DNA of 64,000 nt from contig NZ_BMKZ01000008.1 of NCBI RefSeq assembly GCF_014644735.1, forward strand, positions 1 to 64,000, given 5' to 3'. Below, one piece after another: positions 8,473 through 16,645 of the stretch. Below the pieces are notes generated by a model, which was given only the letters and a program-made list of their open reading frames with translations, made no database searches and was not told the origin of the DNA. A program made the position numbers and the translations under genes. The stretch comes from Caldalkalibacillus thermarum. GTDB taxonomy: Bacteria > Bacillota > Bacilli > Caldalkalibacillales > Caldalkalibacillaceae. The first letter of the stretch is position 1. Every line of letters begins with the position of its first letter.

Positions 8473-8501
8473 ATCTTAAGATATTCGCACTTGATTGTCA
8501 A
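8473..8501 (-). promoter_or_regulatory. Sigma-A promoter of the hom leader
   Basis: On the minus strand TTGACA (8496-8501), 17-bp spacer, TAAGAT (8473-8478). Transcription should begin near 8466, about 60 nt before the SAM-I aptamer. It lies immediately after mrpG, with no obvious terminator between mrpG and hom, so mrp read-through is possible. Confidence 0.75.
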
Positions 8502-8511
8502 TGGTTCGCAA

Positions 8512-8880
8512 TCACTGTTTTTCTTCTGACTGCTCTTTCTTCGGGGGATACAGTGTTTTTAAATCATCCTGAACCGTTTTTTCCCAGAGGGGGACACCCA
8601 CGCGGTAAGCAGAACGGGAAATCATCAGTGCGGCCACGGGCGCTGTCAAAAACACAAACAGAATTGCTAATAAAATTTTTCCGCTGAAGATCCCGTGTTG
8701 CCACCAAAAGTAAAGGAAAGCGCTGAGCATGATACAGATCACCCCGAGGGTTGCGCTTTTGGTAGCGGCATGCAAGCGGCCATAGACATCTGGAAAGCGC
8801 ATCAGTCCTACGGATCCTAATAAGCAAAAAAATCCGCCGATGAAGAGGAATATACTAATGACGATCTCGATCAAGATCAA
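8512..8880 (-). CDS. mrpG: Na+/H+ antiporter subunit MrpG (MnhG)
   Basis: A 122-residue membrane protein with three predicted transmembrane segments. The family signature VGLMRFPDVYGRLHAATKSA (about residues 24-43) is clear. MrpG is one of the small subunits of the seven-subunit Mrp complex, which uses the proton gradient to expel Na+ and supports cytoplasmic acidification at high pH. It is the last gene of mrpABCDEFG; its start overlaps mrpF by 26 bp. Confidence 0.95.
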   Translation of the reverse strand: MILIEIVISIFLFIGGFFCLLGSVGLMRFPDVYGRLHAATKSATLGVICIMLSAFLYFWWQHGIFSGKILLAILFVFLTAPVAALMISRSAYRVGVPLWEKTVQDDLKTLYPPKKEQSEEKQ

Positions 8881-9142
8881 GGACAGTCCCCCTTTCGATA
8901 AATTTAGCTAAAGCGATGGTTCCGATAAAGGCTAATATACCGATCACCAGGGCCACTTCGACATAGGCCAAGGTGTTTTGAACCATGATCAAAAGTCCCA
9001 CAAAACCGATTAGGTTAATGCCAATGGTATCCAATGCCACCACTCTGTCAGCGGTGGTAGGTCCTTTCAGGACGCGCAGGAAACAAATGAGGATAGAAAC
9101 TGACATCATGATCAAGACCAGCCATAACACGGCTGATAGCAT
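8855..9142 (-). CDS. mrpF: Na+/H+ antiporter subunit MrpF (MnhF)
   Basis: A 95-residue protein with three transmembrane helices and the MrpF motif GPTTADRVVALDTIGIN (about residues 27-43). It is a small subunit of the Mrp antiporter; in B. subtilis MrpF has also been linked to cholate efflux. The start overlaps the last base of mrpE, so the two are translationally coupled. Confidence 0.95.
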   Translation of the reverse strand: MLSAVLWLVLIMMSVSILICFLRVLKGPTTADRVVALDTIGINLIGFVGLLIMVQNTLAYVEVALVIGILAFIGTIALAKFIERGTVLDLDRDRH

Positions 9143-9618
9143 CAGCGGGTCACCTCCAGAATGGCCCGTTCAAAGCCCTCTTTAATGTTTTTGACCGCTT
9201 CTTCTTTGTCTTTCATGTGAATAAAGTGGACATAGATGATGTCTCCCTCCTCGGAGAAAGCCATCGATAAGGTTCCGGGTGTCAGAGAGATCAAAGCGGC
9301 TAAAGTCGTCTTTTCCCAATCCGTCTTCAAGCTAGTGGGGACCGCCACAATACCAGGTGTAATGTTGAGCCTTGGACTCAGCACGATTTTGAGCATATCG
9401 ATGTTAGCCAGGATCAACTCGTATATAAACAAAGCGATTAACTTCACCAGGGCCACGACACGCTCCATATAAAAGCGGGTTCCTAAAAAGCGGCGTAACA
9501 CAAACAAGAGAACAATCCCCAAGACATAACCTAACGTAAATTGCACAAAAGTGAACTCATTCTGCAAAAACATCCATAATATGGCGATGCCAATGTTAAT
9601 CACAATCTGAAAGGCCAT
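9142..9618 (-). CDS. mrpE: Na+/H+ antiporter subunit MrpE (MnhE)
   Basis: A 158-residue membrane subunit. Two hydrophobic segments lie in the first 60 residues, followed by the conserved LARDMLKIV-like region (here LANIDMLKIVLSPRLNITPG) and the cytoplasmic LAALISLTPGTLS motif. MrpE is needed for full antiport activity of the complex. It is separated from mrpD by 62 bp that contain a strong hairpin, the only sizeable gap in the operon. Confidence 0.95.
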   Translation of the reverse strand: MAFQIVINIGIAILWMFLQNEFTFVQFTLGYVLGIVLLFVLRRFLGTRFYMERVVALVKLIALFIYELILANIDMLKIVLSPRLNITPGIVAVPTSLKTDWEKTTLAALISLTPGTLSMAFSEEGDIIYVHFIHMKDKEEAVKNIKEGFERAILEVTR

Positions 9619-9650
9619 AACAACCTACCCCTTATTTTGAAAATGAGAGG

Positions 9651-9672
9651 CTTCAGCGCCGCCGCGCTGAAG
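9651..9672 (-). repeat. Intercistronic hairpin between mrpD and mrpE
   Basis: A perfect 9-bp stem CTTCAGCGC / GCGCTGAAG with a 4-nt loop. No U-run follows on the minus strand, so it is not a normal terminator; an mRNA-stability or processing element is more likely. Confidence 0.65.
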
Positions 9673-9680
9673 TGAAACAG

Positions 9681-11162
9681 CTACTGTCCAAGCACAGCCC
9701 GGATATAAACTGTTGGATCTAAAATCTGCTCAGCGACTTCCAAGGAGAAGCGGAAAATGGGCTCGGCCCCTAAACCAAGTCCGATCGTGAGTACAATCAG
9801 CGGGGCAATGGGCCACAGCAAACCGCTCACTCTGGTCCGTGCCTGCTCCTCAGAATGTTTTTGTTCACGCCAAAAGGCATACATAAATATTTTCATCATG
9901 GAGAACAAGGTGAGCAAGCCGACGACTAAGCTGACAAAGACGATAAACCAGCGGCCTTCTTCCAGACCCGCTAAAATTAAGGCAAATTTGCTGAAGAACC
10001 CACTCAATGGCGGAATGCCTGCTAGGGAAAGGGCCGCGACTAAAAACAGCCACCCCAGCCAGGGATGGGTTTTGAGCAGTCCCCCCATTTTATGCAAATC
10101 GGTGGTGCCCGTCACTTTTTGTGTCGCTCCGGCAAACAAGAATAATGCTGCTTTAACAATGATATGGTGGGCAATATAGTAAATGGCACCAGCTAAGGCC
10201 AAGGGGGTATAAATACCCAAGCCCATCACCATATAGCCTACCTGGCTGATGATGTGATAGGATAAAATGCGCTTAAAATCAAATTGGCTGACCGCCCCTA
10301 ACACACCAAAGAACATAGTGGCACCGGCCAAAGCCAGAATAATATTGTGGGTAAAGGCCGGGTCATGGGTAAAGATGAGCGTAAACGTGCGAATGATCGC
10401 ATAGATTCCTACTTTTGTTAACAATCCGCCGAACAAGGCAGCAATGGCCGCTGGTGGACCGAAATAGGAGCGGGGCAGCCAGAAATAAAGGGGAAAGAGT
10501 GCGCCCTTAATGGCAAAGACCAAAAGCAAGACAATGGCAATCACATTAAGAATTCCCTGTTGGTCTGCTTCGGCGACCCGCTCGGCAATATGGGCCATGT
10601 TCAGCGTACCTGTCACTCCGTACAGGTAAGCGATGCCAACGATAAACAGAATGGATGAGAAAATATTGATGGCCACATATTTAAACGATTCCCGCAGCTG
10701 ATATTTGGTGCCGCCGAACACAATCAGGATATAGGAGGCAATCAGCATCACCTCAAAGAAAACGAACAGGTTAAAAAGATCTCCTGTTAAAAAGGCACCG
10801 TTGACCCCTGTTAACAAGAAAAAGTAGAAGGGATAGAAGTAAAACTTTTCGCGGTCAGGGTGAATGGTTTTAAAGGCAAAGAACAAACAGACAAAGCCAA
10901 CAATAGCACACAAGATCACCATCATCGCGGCAAATAAATCGGCCACAAGCACGATACCAAAGGGAGCAGGCCAGTTGCCCAGCTCCAATGTTTGAATGCC
11001 TTCATGATAAACAACATAGGCCAGATAGATGGACACAGCCAGCAACATTGTTACCGCGACGGCGCTGATCACATGCTGAACTGTGCGGTGTTTGCTAAAG
11101 AAAATCAGCACCACACCAATGATAAACGGCAAAAGGATGGGTACAATGACTAAGTTATTCAT
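9681..11162 (-). CDS. mrpD: Na+/H+ antiporter subunit MrpD (MnhD)
   Basis: A 493-residue polytopic protein of the proton-conducting membrane transporter family shared with complex I subunits NuoM/NuoN. About 14 transmembrane helices are expected. The family region with Glu in FEVMLIASYILIV (about 135-147) and the Lys/His-bearing central helices (PLYFWLPRSYFGPPAAIAAL, then HIIVKAALFLFAG) are present. MrpD with MrpA forms the putative ion path. Its start overlaps mrpC by 8 bp. Confidence 0.96.
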   Translation of the reverse strand: MNNLVIVPILLPFIIGVVLIFFSKHRTVQHVISAVAVTMLLAVSIYLAYVVYHEGIQTLELGNWPAPFGIVLVADLFAAMMVILCAIVGFVCLFFAFKTIHPDREKFYFYPFYFFLLTGVNGAFLTGDLFNLFVFFEVMLIASYILIVFGGTKYQLRESFKYVAINIFSSILFIVGIAYLYGVTGTLNMAHIAERVAEADQQGILNVIAIVLLLVFAIKGALFPLYFWLPRSYFGPPAAIAALFGGLLTKVGIYAIIRTFTLIFTHDPAFTHNIILALAGATMFFGVLGAVSQFDFKRILSYHIISQVGYMVMGLGIYTPLALAGAIYYIAHHIIVKAALFLFAGATQKVTGTTDLHKMGGLLKTHPWLGWLFLVAALSLAGIPPLSGFFSKFALILAGLEEGRWFIVFVSLVVGLLTLFSMMKIFMYAFWREQKHSEEQARTRVSGLLWPIAPLIVLTIGLGLGAEPIFRFSLEVAEQILDPTVYIRAVLGQ

Positions 11163-11493
11163 CGGCAGATCCCCTTAACTGGTCTAAATTGTCGGTTTGA
11201 TGTTCCTTATATGTCCGGTAGGCCAAAACCAGCAAAAATGCAGTCACGCCGAAACTGATTACAATCGCTGTCAAGATCAAGGCTTGGGGCAATGGATCAG
11301 TATAACTTAACGCATCTTCTCCCAAAAGGGGAGGGGCACCTGTCTTTAGTCTGGCCATGGTTAATAAAAGCAAGTGTGCGCCATGGGACATGAGGATAAG
11401 CCCCAACACAACCCTCAGGATACTTTTGGTTAAGATCAAATAAGTGCCAACCATAAACAGGACACCGACCAAAACGGACATTAGAAGTTCCAT
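11155..11493 (-). CDS. mrpC: Na+/H+ antiporter subunit MrpC (MnhC, NuoK-like)
   Basis: A 112-residue protein with three transmembrane helices, homologous to complex I subunit NuoK. The LILMSHGAHLLLLTMARL segment (about 33-50) is the conserved second helix. It is encoded between mrpB (2-bp gap) and mrpD (8-bp overlap). Confidence 0.95.
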   Translation of the reverse strand: MELLMSVLVGVLFMVGTYLILTKSILRVVLGLILMSHGAHLLLLTMARLKTGAPPLLGEDALSYTDPLPQALILTAIVISFGVTAFLLVLAYRTYKEHQTDNLDQLRGSADE

Positions 11494-11495
11494 GC

Positions 11496-11918
11496 CTATC
11501 GATCCTCCCCGATGGTCAGAATAGACAACAACGTAATGCCTACAACGGTTAAGTAGATACCCACGTCAAACAGCACAGCTGTAGCCAGCTCCGTCTCTCC
11601 CAGGAAAGGAAGGTCAAAGTAGTCAAAAAACTGGGTGAGGAAGGGATAACCAAGCAGCATGCTGGCCACACCCGTTCCCAGTGACAACAATAAACCGATG
11701 GCGATCATCCAGGTGTAGTTAAACGGGATTATCTGTTTGATGGTCTTCAAGTCAAAACTGAGATATAACAATAACAGCGCGGCGGCCGTCATCAGTCCGC
11801 CGATAAATCCTCCGCCTGGATTGTGATGTCCAGCAAAGAAGAGATAGATGGAGAAGGAAAGAATGATAAAGACTACAACACGAGTAATGGTATAGAGCAT
11901 GACATTGTTTACTCTCAT
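11496..11918 (-). CDS. mrpB: Na+/H+ antiporter subunit MrpB (MnhB)
   Basis: A 140-residue membrane protein with four predicted helices and the MrpB signature LFFAGHHNPGGGFIGGL (about 26-42). The Gly-rich loop is typical of MrpB and of the MrpB-like domain at the MrpA C-terminus. It overlaps mrpA by 4 bp (ATGA). Confidence 0.95.
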   Translation of the reverse strand: MRVNNVMLYTITRVVVFIILSFSIYLFFAGHHNPGGGFIGGLMTAAALLLLYLSFDLKTIKQIIPFNYTWMIAIGLLLSLGTGVASMLLGYPFLTQFFDYFDLPFLGETELATAVLFDVGIYLTVVGITLLSILTIGEDR

Positions 11919-14335
11919 ACATCTTCCCTCCCCGTCATGCGCAGTTTAACCATGGTAACCACACCCAAGGCAGCTATGGCCAAAACAAGCACTTCCAGGA
12001 CGGTATCAAGCCCCCGGAAGTCAACCAAAATCACGTTGACCATATTTTTTCCGCCCGCCAGGGTATAAGAATTTTCAATGAAATAAGTTGAAATCGGCTC
12101 GAAGTTAAGATGGTGACCCGCTGCCAGTGAACCAAAGGCAATCAGCGTAACGATAGCACCCACCGCAACTGAAATGATCACATTGGTCCATTTGAAGATC
12201 GGCTTGAATGATTCTTTACGCAGCTCTGGCAAATGATAGAAACAGAGCAAGAACAAGACCACCATCACTGTCTCCACCAACAATTGGGTGAGTGCCAAGT
12301 CAGGGGCACGGAACACAACAAAGAGTAATGCCAATAAGAAGCCAATGACACCAACAGCGATAATGGCCGTCAGGCGATGGTTGATAAAAGGTACACTTAA
12401 GGTGGATAAAATAAAGACAATGGCCAGGATCCACACGTAAGTTGAAATAGGTGCCACAGATTCCATATCAATCGCCAAAGCTTGGTAACGGTAAGTGGCA
12501 TAACCCAAAAGCAAAATCATGAAGACAGACATATAGGCAAAATAATCTCGCAACAAGCCCGTCATTTGTACTCGGGTAATTGCGATCGAGCCCTTTATGA
12601 GGCCCACTAGAGCACTGTCATATATATGATTGAGGGGATCGGTTTGCCGCAGACGCTCGTAGATTGACTCCCCCTTAAACATGACACGGTACAGCACTGT
12701 TCCCGCAGCAACCACACCGATGGTCATCATCAGTTCCGCATTAAAGCCGTGCCACATATAAATATGGACACCAAAGTGGTCAATGGTTTCCAGCAGCATG
12801 GGTAAAATGGAAACCATGGCGGGTTTGAGTAAGGTGTGGGACAAAACGTTCGGGAAGAAGCCCAAAATAATAACCAACGAACCCAGAATGACCGGACTGA
12901 CCAGCATGCCGACCGGTGCTTCGTGAGGTTTTTTATCCAGTTTTTCCGGCTGATATTTCCCGGTAAATGTTTTAAAGAGCAAGATCATGCTGTAGATAAA
13001 GGTAAACACACTGGCCACCCATGCAATGACAGGAAAAAGCAGTCCCCATGTTTCCATGTTGAAAATGTCTAATTGGGCAGCTCGGAGCACAGCTGTAAAA
13101 AACATCTCTTTACTCAGAAAGCCGTTAAAGGGGGGCAGGCCAGCCATAGATAAAGAGCCGACAACCGCTAAGGTGAAAGTGACCGGCATGAAAGTCATCA
13201 AACCGCCCAGCTTGCGAATATCACGTGTGCCTGTTTCGTGATCCACAATGCCGACCACCATGAACAAACAGCCCTTAAAGGTGGCATGGTTGATGAGATG
13301 AAAAACAGCGGTCAGGGTGGCAATTAAATACAGTTCAGACTCCGGTGAGCCATAGCCAAAGTGAACAGCACTGGAGCCAATGCCCAGCAAACACATGATC
13401 AGGCCCAACTGGCTGACCGTGGAGAAAGCCAGGATCGATTTTAGATCCGTTTGCTTAATGGCAGAATAAGAGCCCCAGATTAAGGTGAACAAACCAAATC
13501 CAGACACGATCCAGAACCATTCTGCTCCTCCGGCAAAAACAGGCGTCAGGCGAGCAACCAGGTAAATCCCTGCTTTGACCATGGTGGCCGAATGCAAATA
13601 AGCACTGACAGGCGTAGGGGCTTCCATGGCATCGGGAAGCCAGATATGAAAGGGAAATTGAGCAGATTTGGTAAACGCGCCCAACAAGACGAGCAGCATG
13701 GCAGGCAGAAAGAGGGCATGTCCAGCAATTACATCTGCCTGAGCGATCAGTTCACGAATGCTGAACGTTCCGGCCATCACGTACAGAAGTGAAAAGCCAG
13801 CCAGCATGGCGAAACCGCCAAAAACGGTGATTAACATTGATTTTTGGGCCCCATAACGGGATTTTTCCCGGTGGAACCAATAGCCGATCAAAAGAGATGA
13901 AGCCAAACTAGTCAATTCCCAGAACACGTACAACACAATTAAATTATCGGCCAAGACCACGCCCAGCATGGCGCCCATAAACATTAGCAGATAAACATAA
14001 AAGTTGTTTAATGCTTCCGTTTTTTTAGAAAGATAATAGATCGAGTATAAGACGACCAGGGCGCCAATTCCTGTAATCAAGAGAGCAAAGAGGAGCCCTA
14101 ACCCGTCTACATAAACAGTAAAGTTGATCCCCAGTGACGGCACCCAGGCCATTGTTTCCATAATGGACTCTCCGTTAGCAACCGACGGCAAAAATTGAAT
14201 AAGATACGCAAAAAGGAGAACAGGCAAAAGCAGAACAAACCAGCCTGTATGAATCTGACGCAAGTATCTGTATAAGAAAGGCACAACGATGGCCATCAAA
14301 AAAGGTGCCAATACGGCGAGATGCAGCAAGGTCAA
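11915..14335 (-). CDS. mrpA: Na+/H+ antiporter subunit MrpA (MnhA)
   Basis: An 806-residue subunit homologous to complex I NuoL in its first 500 residues, with a C-terminal MrpB-like extension (about 600-800). WELTSLASSLLIGYWFHRE (about 139-157) holds the conserved Glu of the antiporter family; FHIWLPDAMEAPTPVSAYLH is the quinone-family signature. MrpA is the largest and first subunit. Translation starts at TTG 14335, 8 nt after AAAGGAGG; no ATG or GTG in frame is better placed. A full mrpA-G set points to Na+-dependent pH homeostasis. Confidence 0.96.
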   Translation of the reverse strand: MTLLHLAVLAPFLMAIVVPFLYRYLRQIHTGWFVLLLPVLLFAYLIQFLPSVANGESIMETMAWVPSLGINFTVYVDGLGLLFALLITGIGALVVLYSIYYLSKKTEALNNFYVYLLMFMGAMLGVVLADNLIVLYVFWELTSLASSLLIGYWFHREKSRYGAQKSMLITVFGGFAMLAGFSLLYVMAGTFSIRELIAQADVIAGHALFLPAMLLVLLGAFTKSAQFPFHIWLPDAMEAPTPVSAYLHSATMVKAGIYLVARLTPVFAGGAEWFWIVSGFGLFTLIWGSYSAIKQTDLKSILAFSTVSQLGLIMCLLGIGSSAVHFGYGSPESELYLIATLTAVFHLINHATFKGCLFMVVGIVDHETGTRDIRKLGGLMTFMPVTFTLAVVGSLSMAGLPPFNGFLSKEMFFTAVLRAAQLDIFNMETWGLLFPVIAWVASVFTFIYSMILLFKTFTGKYQPEKLDKKPHEAPVGMLVSPVILGSLVIILGFFPNVLSHTLLKPAMVSILPMLLETIDHFGVHIYMWHGFNAELMMTIGVVAAGTVLYRVMFKGESIYERLRQTDPLNHIYDSALVGLIKGSIAITRVQMTGLLRDYFAYMSVFMILLLGYATYRYQALAIDMESVAPISTYVWILAIVFILSTLSVPFINHRLTAIIAVGVIGFLLALLFVVFRAPDLALTQLLVETVMVVLFLLCFYHLPELRKESFKPIFKWTNVIISVAVGAIVTLIAFGSLAAGHHLNFEPISTYFIENSYTLAGGKNMVNVILVDFRGLDTVLEVLVLAIAALGVVTMVKLRMTGREDV

Positions 14336-14591
14336 TGATGATACCTCCTTTACCCTCTCCTAAATGATCCCCTCTGAAAAATCCCTTTAAATTATAGCGT
14401 AAAATTTTTGCCCTTGCACCTTATGGTGTCTCATCAATTAAAATTTCACTCTTTTTTTGTGGTCTTATAAATAAGAAGGAAAACAGCAAAAAATTATTTG
14501 TTAAAATTTTGTGAACAAAAGGTGATAAACAGCTTTGAGGTATAAACTCTTTTTTTTTTTACCAAGATAAAAAAAGGAGTGTGGAGCAAAA
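14336..14591. promoter_or_regulatory. Divergent intergenic region; likely mrp promoter
   Basis: On the minus strand a TATAAT (plus 14391-14396) lies about 55 bp before mrpA; the matching -35 is poor (GTGCAA at 17 bp). A small CACC-ATAA-GGTG hairpin lies just upstream. The plus-strand half is very AT-rich, with an 11-T run before the ribosome binding site of the small gene at 14592. No small gene is visible between. Confidence 0.4.
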
Positions 14592-14828
14592 ATGTGGACA
14601 AAAGCTGGTGTTGCCTTAGGTATTTTCATCGTGCTTTTAAGTTCTGTCTGGTATTACGATCAGATCATTCTGCGTGACAAACATCCTTCCTTGCAGCTGA
14701 TTAATGACCCTGATCAGGATGGCATTGAGATTCAGCAAATCAATCCTGAGCATTTATATTTGGAACCCATCATTGAGCCGTTTAAACCCCGGGAGTATAT
14801 ACGTATTTATGAACTGCCTTTACCTTAG
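14592..14828 (+). CDS. Small single-pass membrane protein, unknown function
   Basis: A 78-residue protein I do not recognise. Residues 5-23 form one hydrophobic segment (GVALGIFIVLLSSVWYYDQ), probably a membrane anchor or uncleaved signal; the rest is a short acidic, Ile/Pro/Glu-rich tail ending in a basic-proline stretch. AAAAGGAG sits 12 nt before the ATG, and a good terminator overlaps the stop codon, so it is probably a real monocistronic gene. It is divergent from mrpA and upstream of yqeG; neither position assigns a job. Confidence 0.7.
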   Translation: MWTKAGVALGIFIVLLSSVWYYDQIILRDKHPSLQLINDPDQDGIEIQQINPEHLYLEPIIEPFKPREYIRIYELPLP

Positions 14829-14852
14829 CATCCTATATGGGATGCTTTTTTT
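14827..14852 (+). terminator. Intrinsic terminator of the small membrane protein gene
   Basis: GCATCC / GGATGC stem with a 6-nt loop, followed by TTTTTTT. It overlaps the TAG stop codon of the preceding gene. Confidence 0.85.
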
Positions 14853-14936
14853 GCTGACTAGAGAAGAAAAAGAAGCGAACACGGTCCAATATTTTGTTAC
14901 AATATGGTATGATGGACTGGTTGGAGGTGACGTTGG

Positions 14937-15467
14937 TTGTTAAAGCAACTTCTGCCGGATTTGTATGTTCCCTCGGTGTATGATATTGACCTTGAAGCCT
15001 TAAAACAACGAGGGGTGAAAGGCATCATTACCGACTTGGATAATACCCTGATTGAATGGGATCGTCCCAGTGCCACCCCTGAGCTGGCCGAATGGCTCAA
15101 AAAGGTGGAGCATATGGGTTTTAAAATTGTGGTGGTATCAAACAATAATGAAGACCGGGTGAGGCGCTTTTGCCAGCCGTTAAGCATCCCGTTTATACAT
15201 AAAGCGAGAAAACCGTTCCATTTTGCATTTAAGCGGGCGCAGCACATGATGAACTTGTCCTCCCGGGAAGTGGTGGTGATCGGCGACCAATTGCTGACCG
15301 ATGTGCTGGGAGGCAACCGCCTGGGGTTATATACCATATTGGTTGTGCCTGTAGCGGATACAGATGGCTTTTTTACCCGCATCAACCGGCGCATTGAGCG
15401 CATTGCCTTTTATTGGATGAGAAAAAAAGGTATGCTGACCTGGGAACAAGAAGAGGGAAGGAGGTAA
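14937..15467 (+). CDS. yqeG: YqeG family HAD-IIIA phosphatase
   Basis: A 176-residue haloacid dehalogenase superfamily protein. Motif I is TDLDNTLI (about 32-39, nucleophile Asp and acid Asp), motif II VVVSNNNE (about 65-72) and motif III/IV IGDQLLTDVLGGNRLG. Members are predicted cytoplasmic phosphatases; a phosphatidylglycerophosphate phosphatase role is known for related eukaryotic/cyanobacterial proteins but is not settled for bacilli. TTG 14937 was chosen because GGAGGTGA lies 7-8 nt upstream. First gene of the conserved yqeG-yqeH-aroE-yhbY-nadD-yqeK-rsfS operon, 4 bp from yqeH. Confidence 0.92.
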   Translation: MLKQLLPDLYVPSVYDIDLEALKQRGVKGIITDLDNTLIEWDRPSATPELAEWLKKVEHMGFKIVVVSNNNEDRVRRFCQPLSIPFIHKARKPFHFAFKRAQHMMNLSSREVVVIGDQLLTDVLGGNRLGLYTILVVPVADTDGFFTRINRRIERIAFYWMRKKGMLTWEQEEGRR

Positions 15468-15471
15468 AGAT

Positions 15472-16569
15472 ATGGCCGTGTTCTGTACAGGATGCGGGGT
15501 GAAGTTGCAAAGTGAAAATCCTGGGCAATCAGGATATGTTCCTGCTTCAGCTTTGGAAAGGGAACAAGTCATCTGCCAGCGCTGTTTCAGAATCAAGCAC
15601 TACAATGACTTGACGCCAGTACCCATGGACCATGATGAGTTCATACATATTTTGCACCGGATCGGGGAAGCGAGAGCCCTGGTGGTGAAAATTGTCGATC
15701 TGTTTGATTTTAATGGCAGCTGGCTGCCCGGTCTGATGCGTTTTGTCAATTTTAACCCTGTTGTGCTTGTCGTCAATAAAACAGACCTGTTTCCCCGTGT
15801 CAACTGGGGGCGGATTGAACAGTGGGTTCGCCGCCAAGCCAAGGAAGGGGGGCTAAAACCGGTTGACGTCGTCTTTTGCAGCGCAGAGAAGGGAACAGGT
15901 ATTCAAGCATTGATGAAATCCATTGAACAGCACCGGCAGGGGGGAGATGTGTATGTAGTTGGCGCCACTAATGTGGGCAAATCGACCTTGATCAACCAGA
16001 TTTTAAAGCAGGCCGGAGCGGAGAAAGCCCCGGTTTTAACCACGTCCAGATTTCCAGGAACAACATTGGATATGATTAAAATCCCCCTTGATGATGGACA
16101 GGCTCTGTATGACACCCCTGGTGTGATTAATGACCACCAAATGGCCCATTATGTCGCTTCCGAAGATTTGAAAGTCATTTTACCTAACAAGCCGCTTAAG
16201 CCTAAAGTTTACCAGCTTAATCCCCGTCAAACTTTATTTTTCGGGGGATTGGCCCGGCTGGATTTTGCGAGCGGAGAGCGTCAATCTTTTGTCTGTTATA
16301 TGTCTAACGAGCTTCCTATTCACCGTACCAAATTGGAGAAAGCGGATGAATTGTATAGCAAGCACCTTGGCGGAATGTTGAGCCCTCCCGGGAATGAATC
16401 GCTAAAGGAGTGGGGACCTCTGGATCAACATACCTTTAGTCTGAAAGATGAACCATGTGATATTGTCTTTTCCGGTCTGGGGTGGGTAGCTGTAAAGGGG
16501 ACGGGAGCCCGGCTGACAGCCTACGCCCCCAAAGGGGCAGGCGTCTATGTACGCCCCTCGATGATTTAG
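15472..16569 (+). CDS. yqeH: Ribosome biogenesis GTPase YqeH (circularly permuted)
   Basis: A 365-residue GTPase needed for 30S subunit assembly in B. subtilis. An N-terminal zinc motif (CTGC at 5-8 and CQRC at 35-38) precedes the G domain. The GTP motifs occur in permuted order: NKTD (G4) and SAEKG (G5) come before GATNVGKST (G1), the G2 Thr region and DTPG (G3). The C-terminal part is the RNA-binding TRAP-like domain. AAGGAGG precedes the ATG. The operon links ribosome assembly, shikimate and NAD synthesis. Confidence 0.96.
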   Translation: MAVFCTGCGVKLQSENPGQSGYVPASALEREQVICQRCFRIKHYNDLTPVPMDHDEFIHILHRIGEARALVVKIVDLFDFNGSWLPGLMRFVNFNPVVLVVNKTDLFPRVNWGRIEQWVRRQAKEGGLKPVDVVFCSAEKGTGIQALMKSIEQHRQGGDVYVVGATNVGKSTLINQILKQAGAEKAPVLTTSRFPGTTLDMIKIPLDDGQALYDTPGVINDHQMAHYVASEDLKVILPNKPLKPKVYQLNPRQTLFFGGLARLDFASGERQSFVCYMSNELPIHRTKLEKADELYSKHLGGMLSPPGNESLKEWGPLDQHTFSLKDEPCDIVFSGLGWVAVKGTGARLTAYAPKGAGVYVRPSMI

Positions 16570-16645
16570 GCCCAATCTGTCCCTGTATTTAGTTTTACGT
16601 CAGTGGCTTAAGGAAAATGAGTATCTATGAGCTGGGAGAGGAGGA

